Positions 7,764 through 11,289 of a stretch of 11,289 nt of DNA are shown in pieces. How positions within the stretch are numbered: the first letter of the stretch is position 1; each line of letters begins with the position of its first letter. Made by a program: the position numbers and the translations under genes. The notes below the pieces were generated by a model. The model did not search any database. It saw nothing but the letters and a program-made list of their open reading frames with translations, and had not been told where the DNA came from. Source of the DNA: Caldilinea sp. (GTDB lineage: Bacteria; Chloroflexota; Anaerolineae; Caldilineales; Caldilineaceae); the NCBI GenBank assembly GCA_026389955.1, contig JAPLGY010000664.1, forward strand, positions 1 to 11,289. Direction: 5' to 3'.

Positions 7764-8567
7764 CTACGCTTCTTTGGCGTCTGCGCCCATCAGGGCGGGG
7801 TCAGGGGCGCCCATGATGTTGTAGCCGCCGTCGACGTAGAGCACCTCGCCGGTGATACGGGTGGAGAGATCGCTGAGCAGGAAGAGGGCTGCCTGGCCGA
7901 CATCTTCCTGGTCGATGTTGCCCATCGGCGCGACCTGGCCGACATAGTGGAGGCTCTTGCGGAAGCCGCTGACGCCTGAGGCGGCCAGTGTTTTGACGGG
8001 TCCGGCGCTGATTGCGTTGACCCGAATCTGGTCTTTGCCGAGATCCCAGGCCAGGTAGCGCACCGACGCTTCCAGGGCTGCTTTGGCGACCCCCATGACA
8101 TTGTAGTTGGGGGTGACCTTTTCGGCGCCGAAGTAGGTCATGGTCACCATGGCACCGCCGTTGGCCATCAGGGGGTGGGCGCGTTTGGCCAGGGCGATCA
8201 AGCTGTAGCAGCTCACATCCAGGGCGATGCGAAATCCGTTGCGGCTGGTGTTGACAAAGCGTCCGCCGAGCTCTTCGCTGGGGGCGAAGGCGATCGAGTG
8301 GACAAGGAAGTCGATGTTGCCAAAATGGGCGGCGACTTTGGCAAAGAGGGTGTCGATCGCCCCATCGTCGGTCACGTCGCACTCTTCGACAAAGGGGGCG
8401 CCGATGCTGGCGGCGAGCGGCTCGACCCGTTTTTTGAGGATGTCGCCGGCATAGCTGAAGCCCAGCTCGGCCCCTTCTGCGTGGAGTGCCTGGGCGATGC
8501 CCCAGGCGATCGAGTTTTTGTTGGCGACTCCGAAGATCAGTCCTTTTTTTCCACTGAACAGGCCCAT
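7764..8567 (-). CDS. fabI: Enoyl-[acyl-carrier-protein] reductase (NADH), FabI
   Basis: 267 residues. This is the last reductive step of each fatty-acid elongation cycle in type II fatty-acid synthesis; it is a cytosolic short-chain dehydrogenase/reductase fold enzyme. The N-terminal nucleotide-binding segment is [20 protein letters not shown]. The FabI-specific catalytic region has Tyr145 and Tyr155-x6-Lys162 (YNVMGVAK), nearly the same numbering as E. coli Y146/Y156/K163. [17 protein letters not shown] is the cofactor/substrate-loop motif, and [16 protein letters not shown] is the usual C-terminal strand. Its length is typical. The ATG at 8567 has AAGGAG about eight bases upstream on the minus strand. 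It follows tyrS by 87 bases on the same strand and probably shares its transcript. FabI is the triclosan/isoniazid-type target, but resistance cannot be judged here. Confidence 0.96.
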   Translation of the reverse strand: MGLFSGKKGLIFGVANKNSIAWGIAQALHAEGAELGFSYAGDILKKRVEPLAASIGAPFVEECDVTDDGAIDTLFAKVAAHFGNIDFLVHSIAFAPSEELGGRFVNTSRNGFRIALDVSCYSLIALAKRAHPLMANGGAMVTMTYFGAEKVTPNYNVMGVAKAALEASVRYLAWDLGKDQIRVNAISAGPVKTLAASGVSGFRKSLHYVGQVAPMGNIDQEDVGQAALFLLSDLSTRITGEVLYVDGGYNIMGAPDPALMGADAKEA

Positions 8568-8599
8568 CTCTTTTCTCCTTACTGATGTGAGTTGGCTGG

Positions 8600-8626
8600 C
8601 CAGGGGAGCAACAGGCTCAGCCCTGG
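8600..8626 (-). repeat. Hairpin in the tyrS-fabI gap
   Basis: CCAGGG (8600-8605) pairs with CCCTGG (8621-8626). GAGC (8606-8609) pairs with GCTC (8615-8618) after a two-base AG bulge, giving a ten-pair stem around the loop AACAG (plus-strand coordinates). It is transcribed in the tyrS-to-fabI direction without a T-tract, so it is not a clear terminator. It could be an mRNA processing or stability element. Confidence 0.4.
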
Positions 8627-8654
8627 CGTGGGTGGTTGTCTTTTGATAGAGGGG

Positions 8655-9887
8655 TCAGGCGGGCACCACGCGCAAAAACTTGCGTTTGCCGGCCTGGATG
8701 ACGCGTTCGCCCGCCTGTGGGGTCAGAATCCATTCTTTGGATTCGACCAGTTCGCCGTCGACCCGCACCCCGCTCTGTTCGACCAGCCGGCGTGCCTCTC
8801 CTTTGCTTTGGACCAGGCCGCTTTCGAGGAGCAGGTCGAGGAGTGGGAGGGGGGCGGCGAGGGCAAAGACTGGTGCGTCGCTGGGGGCCTGGCCGGTATA
8901 CATGCGGCGGGCATCTTCGGCGGCCTGGTCGGCAGCTGCGTCTCCTTGGAAGATGCTGACGATCTCCCAGGCCAGCTGCTGTTTGAAGGCCCGCAGGGGG
9001 AGCTGACCCTCGGCGACTGCGGTGAAGTGGGCGTCGATCGTCTGCGGATCCCAGCGGGTCACCAGGTCGGCGTAGTTGCGTGTGACGCTGTCGGGCAGGT
9101 TGAGCACCTTGGTGAAGATCACGCCGGGGGGCTCGTCGATGCCGATCGAGTTGCCGGTGGACTTGCTCATGCGCAGCACCCCGTCGGTGCCCTCCAGGAT
9201 GGGGAAGGTGAGCACCACTTGTGGGCGCAGACCGTGCGCTTCCATCAGCTTGCGCCCGGCCATCAAATTGAAGAGCTGGTCGGTGCCGCCGATCTGGATG
9301 TCGGTCTCCAAGGCGACGGCATCGTACCCTTGCATCAGCGCGTAGAAAAACTCGTGCAGCCAGACGGCGTCGCCCCGTTCGTAGCGTTTGGCAAAGTTTT
9401 CGCGCGCCAGAAACTGTTGTACGGTAAAGTGGCTGGCCAGCCTGACGACGTCGCTGAAGGTGAGCTGCCCCAGCCATTCGTGGTTGTAGCGAATCTGGGT
9501 TCGGGTCCGGTCCAGCACGCGAAATGCCTGTTCGGCGTAGCTTTGCGCCTTGTACAGGGCAGCGTCGAGGGTCTGTTGGCGGCGGGCGCTCTCTTTGTCG
9601 CTGGGGTCGCCGACCATGCCGGTGAAGGTGCCGATCAGAAAAGTGACGGTGTGTCCCAGATCTTGAAACTGGCGCAGTTTGCGCATCGAGATGGTGTGGC
9701 CCAGATGCAGGTCGGGCGAAGAAGGGTCGTAGCCGCAGTAGACGCGCAGCGGGCGGTCAGCCGTATAGCTTTCTTGCAGCCGTTCGCGCAGCTCACGTTC
9801 CATATGTTGGTAGGTCAGCTTGTCTCCGAAGTCAACCCCGCGCATCAGCACGTGCATTTGTTCGTCGACCGGCAGAAATCGGTTCAT
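8655..9887 (-). CDS. tyrS: Tyrosine--tRNA ligase (TyrZ-like)
   Basis: 410 residues. It charges tRNA-Tyr with tyrosine in a class I (Rossmann-fold) two-step reaction in the cytosol. The HIGH motif is HLGH (61-64) in [15 protein letters not shown]. The KMSKS motif is RMSKS (239-243). Tyrosine- and tRNA-site segments include [12 protein letters not shown] (~89-100), [18 protein letters not shown] (~184-201) and [14 protein letters not shown]. The C-terminal ~345-408 forms an S4 RNA-binding domain ([20 protein letters not shown]). [16 protein letters not shown] resembles the TyrZ branch more than E. coli TyrS. The ATG at 9887 with GGGGAG upstream was chosen over a longer reading from 10007, whose extra 40 residues are low-complexity and unlike the family. 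It lies 44 bases after the zinc-ribbon gene. Confidence 0.95.
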   Translation of the reverse strand: MNRFLPVDEQMHVLMRGVDFGDKLTYQHMERELRERLQESYTADRPLRVYCGYDPSSPDLHLGHTISMRKLRQFQDLGHTVTFLIGTFTGMVGDPSDKESARRQQTLDAALYKAQSYAEQAFRVLDRTRTQIRYNHEWLGQLTFSDVVRLASHFTVQQFLARENFAKRYERGDAVWLHEFFYALMQGYDAVALETDIQIGGTDQLFNLMAGRKLMEAHGLRPQVVLTFPILEGTDGVLRMSKSTGNSIGIDEPPGVIFTKVLNLPDSVTRNYADLVTRWDPQTIDAHFTAVAEGQLPLRAFKQQLAWEIVSIFQGDAAADQAAEDARRMYTGQAPSDAPVFALAAPLPLLDLLLESGLVQSKGEARRLVEQSGVRVDGELVESKEWILTPQAGERVIQAGKRKFLRVVPA

Positions 9888-9931
9888 GTTCTGCTCTCCC
9901 CTCGGCAGTGTGGGCCAGGCGGCTGGCTTGG

Positions 9932-11002
9932 TTACGGCAAAAATTTGGCTTCGACGACGTTGTCCAGCTGGTTGATGGTGAGCTGCCAGCGGCTTCCTGG
10001 CTGGCACTGGCTGAAGGCAGACTCGCTGGCCAGTGTAAAGCTGTAGCGTTGGTCATTGGCGACTACCACGCACTCGTAGTGTTCGTTGCGTTGGCCCAGC
10101 TGCTGTTGGGACCGCAGGTTGGCGTTCGGCCAGGCGGCAGTGAGCCCGGTGCCGCGCTGAACCAGGGTGTCAACGACCCCCAGCTGCAAGGTGGTGTAGC
10201 TGCAGAAGTCGTCGCTGACTTCGTAGACACAGTCTTGCACGACCTGGCCCATGCCGGTGCCGGTGTCCAGCGTGTAGGGGGTGCCGCAGACCTCGCGTGC
10301 CCCGGGCTGGGGCTCTTCGCTGGTCGTTCGCACCTGGGGGCTGCAGCTCAGGTTGGCCGCTCCGGCCGGCACCTGGTCGCGCCAGCCGCTGGCGCTGACA
10401 GGCACCGGACCCAGAATGGCCAGCGAACGTTCCCAGCGGGCATCTACGGCGGTGCCCACGCTCTGGTCGGTCTGAAAAAGCGCGAAGAGCAGCCAGCCCA
10501 GCCCGACCAGCAGAAGCCCGGCGCCGATCAGGAGCGGGAGGAGCCAGCTGCGCCCCGCCTCCGGCTGTTGTGCTGCTGGGGGAGCGGGGGGCGCTGAAAG
10601 CGGTGCCCCGCAGCGGATGCAGGTGCGTGCTGTGGGGCTGTTTTCGGTTTTGCAGGCGCTGCACAGGCGCTGCGGGCCGGCTGCGGTGGTGAACGCTCCG
10701 ACGACGCCGCCGGCCGAGCGGGCCCGCCCGGCGCTCAGGTCGGCTCCACACTGCCGACAGCTGGCGGCAGTGGCGCTGTTGCGGGTTCCGCAGAAGGCGC
10801 AGTGGAGATCGGGCCCTGTTTGCGCCCGTTTGATTTGGGTCGTGTCCTGGGTCAGGGTGGCTGCTGTGGGCGCTTCAAATTGTACGTCTGCAGGCTGGGC
10901 CGCGCCACAGCCGCTGCAAGTTGTCTGTGTGCCTGGATTGCGGGTCTTGCAGACCGCACAGGACCATTCCAATTCAACGTAGCCAAGTTCTTTGCGAGCC
11001 AT
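9932..11002 (-). CDS. Membrane protein with three zinc ribbons and a Cys-containing extracytoplasmic domain
   Basis: 356 residues. Three CxxC-x10-CxxC zinc ribbons lie in the N-terminal part: Cys15/18/29/32, Cys68/71/82/85 and Cys114/117/128/131. A proline-rich linker and one membrane helix (~153-176, [20 protein letters not shown]) follow. The remaining ~180 residues hold six Cys (220, 239, 258, 267, 311, 333) that could form disulfides, and should be outside if the ribbons are cytoplasmic; the topology is inferred. Similar tandem zinc-ribbon plus membrane-helix proteins are common in Chloroflexota and Actinobacteria but lack a defined function. The start at 11000-11002 has GAGGGA six bases upstream; a longer reading to 11074 has no such support and overlaps the promoter. 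It is the first gene of a likely zinc-ribbon-tyrS-fabI operon. Confidence 0.9.
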   Translation of the reverse strand: MARKELGYVELEWSCAVCKTRNPGTQTTCSGCGAAQPADVQFEAPTAATLTQDTTQIKRAQTGPDLHCAFCGTRNSATAASCRQCGADLSAGRARSAGGVVGAFTTAAGPQRLCSACKTENSPTARTCIRCGAPLSAPPAPPAAQQPEAGRSWLLPLLIGAGLLLVGLGWLLFALFQTDQSVGTAVDARWERSLAILGPVPVSASGWRDQVPAGAANLSCSPQVRTTSEEPQPGAREVCGTPYTLDTGTGMGQVVQDCVYEVSDDFCSYTTLQLGVVDTLVQRGTGLTAAWPNANLRSQQQLGQRNEHYECVVVANDQRYSFTLASESAFSQCQPGSRWQLTINQLDNVVEAKFLP

Positions 11003-11044
11003 CGAACGTCCCTCGAATCGCGTTGGACAGATACACCTGCCTGT

Positions 11045-11074
11045 ATTGTAGCTGCAAGCGGTGCCTTGCGCCAA
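11045..11074 (-). promoter_or_regulatory. Candidate promoter for the zinc-ribbon-tyrS-fabI operon
   Basis: On the minus strand, TACAAT (11045-11050) serves as -10 and TTGGCG (11069-11074) as a weak -35, with an 18-bp spacer. The expected start near 11038 leaves a leader of about 35 bases before the zinc-ribbon ATG. The stop of the adjacent transposase remnant is only 25 bases upstream of the -35. Confidence 0.5.
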
Positions 11075-11098
11075 CCGAACCGGCGCAGCGGGTCTACT

Positions 11099-11287
11099 TC
11101 ACGATGGGGGCAGGTTTTTGGCAGCGTCCCCCATCTGGTCAAAGCGTCCGCTAAGGACGGCGGCACGAACTGGCAGCAGGTTTTCGGCGCCTTGCCGGGA
11201 CCAGCGCATGTCAGGAGCGGAGAAGCGAGCCTTGAATTGCTTTGCGCCGCTTTCGACCATACCCCTGCCGATGGGCCATTCTTCTTC
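11099..11287 (-). mobile_element. C-terminal end of a transposase, cut by the window edge
   Basis: 62 residues on the minus strand run from the window edge to TGA at 11099-11101. The text reads EEEWPIGRGMVESGAKQFKA, then RFSAPDMRWSRQGAENLL, then PVRAAVLSGRF. It matches the end of DDE transposases in which a WPIGSGMVES segment carries the catalytic Glu and is followed by the R-x-x-GMxW..ENxxxxLxLR block, as in the ISKra4-like group. Here the second Gly-Ser position reads Gly-Arg. No terminal inverted repeat could be identified, because only one end of the element is in view. It lies just upstream of the zinc-ribbon gene, reading toward it. Confidence 0.7.
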
Positions 11288-11289
11288 GC

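Noticed and set aside
9888..9931. T-box riboswitch in front of tyrS
   Set aside because: The gap is only 44 bases, too short for a T-box, and lacks the T-box core sequence.
8592..10046. Long open frame on the plus strand opposite tyrS
   Set aside because: It is the antisense of tyrS with its HLGH and RMSKS motifs on the other strand, and has no domain of its own.

Overview
The window is GC-rich bacterial chromosome with standard housekeeping genes. Gene content, a single-membrane-anchor signal peptidase and the style of the proteins suggest Chloroflexota (Caldilinea/Anaerolineae-like). That assignment is a judgement from remembered protein style, not a computed placement. The genetic code looks standard: UGA ends gyrA, lepB, deoC and the selenoprotein candidate.

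Layout, left to right. (1) 3-935 (+) is the C-terminal beta-pinwheel of GyrA, cut by the window edge. Two bases after it comes an AlbA_2/HATPase_c_4/winged-helix protein (938-2305). (2) A 167-bp gap holds a 15-bp-arm inverted repeat and an extended -10 promoter in front of signal peptidase I (lepB, 2473-3144). DeoC (3216-4004), a small unknown protein (4008-4304) and a metallo-beta-lactamase-fold gene (4402-5048) follow on the same strand. The last is broken by an internal deletion with a frameshift. (3) A YtcJ-type amidohydrolase (5030-6694, -) converges on and slightly overlaps the tail of the broken gene. Divergent from it is a thioredoxin-fold peroxiredoxin-like gene (6842-7381, +). (4) A tRNA-Asp(GUC) unit (promoter 7433-7461, tRNA 7566-7638, terminator 7698-7733) stands alone. 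(5) On the minus strand a probable operon runs leftward: zinc-ribbon membrane protein (11002-9932), tyrS (9887-8655) and fabI (8567-7764). (6) At the right edge lies the C-terminal end of a transposase (11099-11287, -).

The most interesting item is the peroxiredoxin-like gene. An in-frame UGA (6965-6967) sits exactly where a redox motif would place its first Cys (G-U-P-F-C), and the frame stays open and family-like on both sides. Downstream, a small hairpin closed by GCA/UGC with a G-rich GGAUG loop, 23 nt after the UGA, resembles the bacterial SECIS element of E. coli fdhF. I read it as one 179-residue selenoprotein with Sec at residue 42, not two ORFs or a pseudogene. Whether the genome carries selA, selB, selC and selD cannot be seen here.

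No stretch over 300 bases lacks a gene. I saw no CRISPR array, rRNA, prophage or complete insertion sequence.
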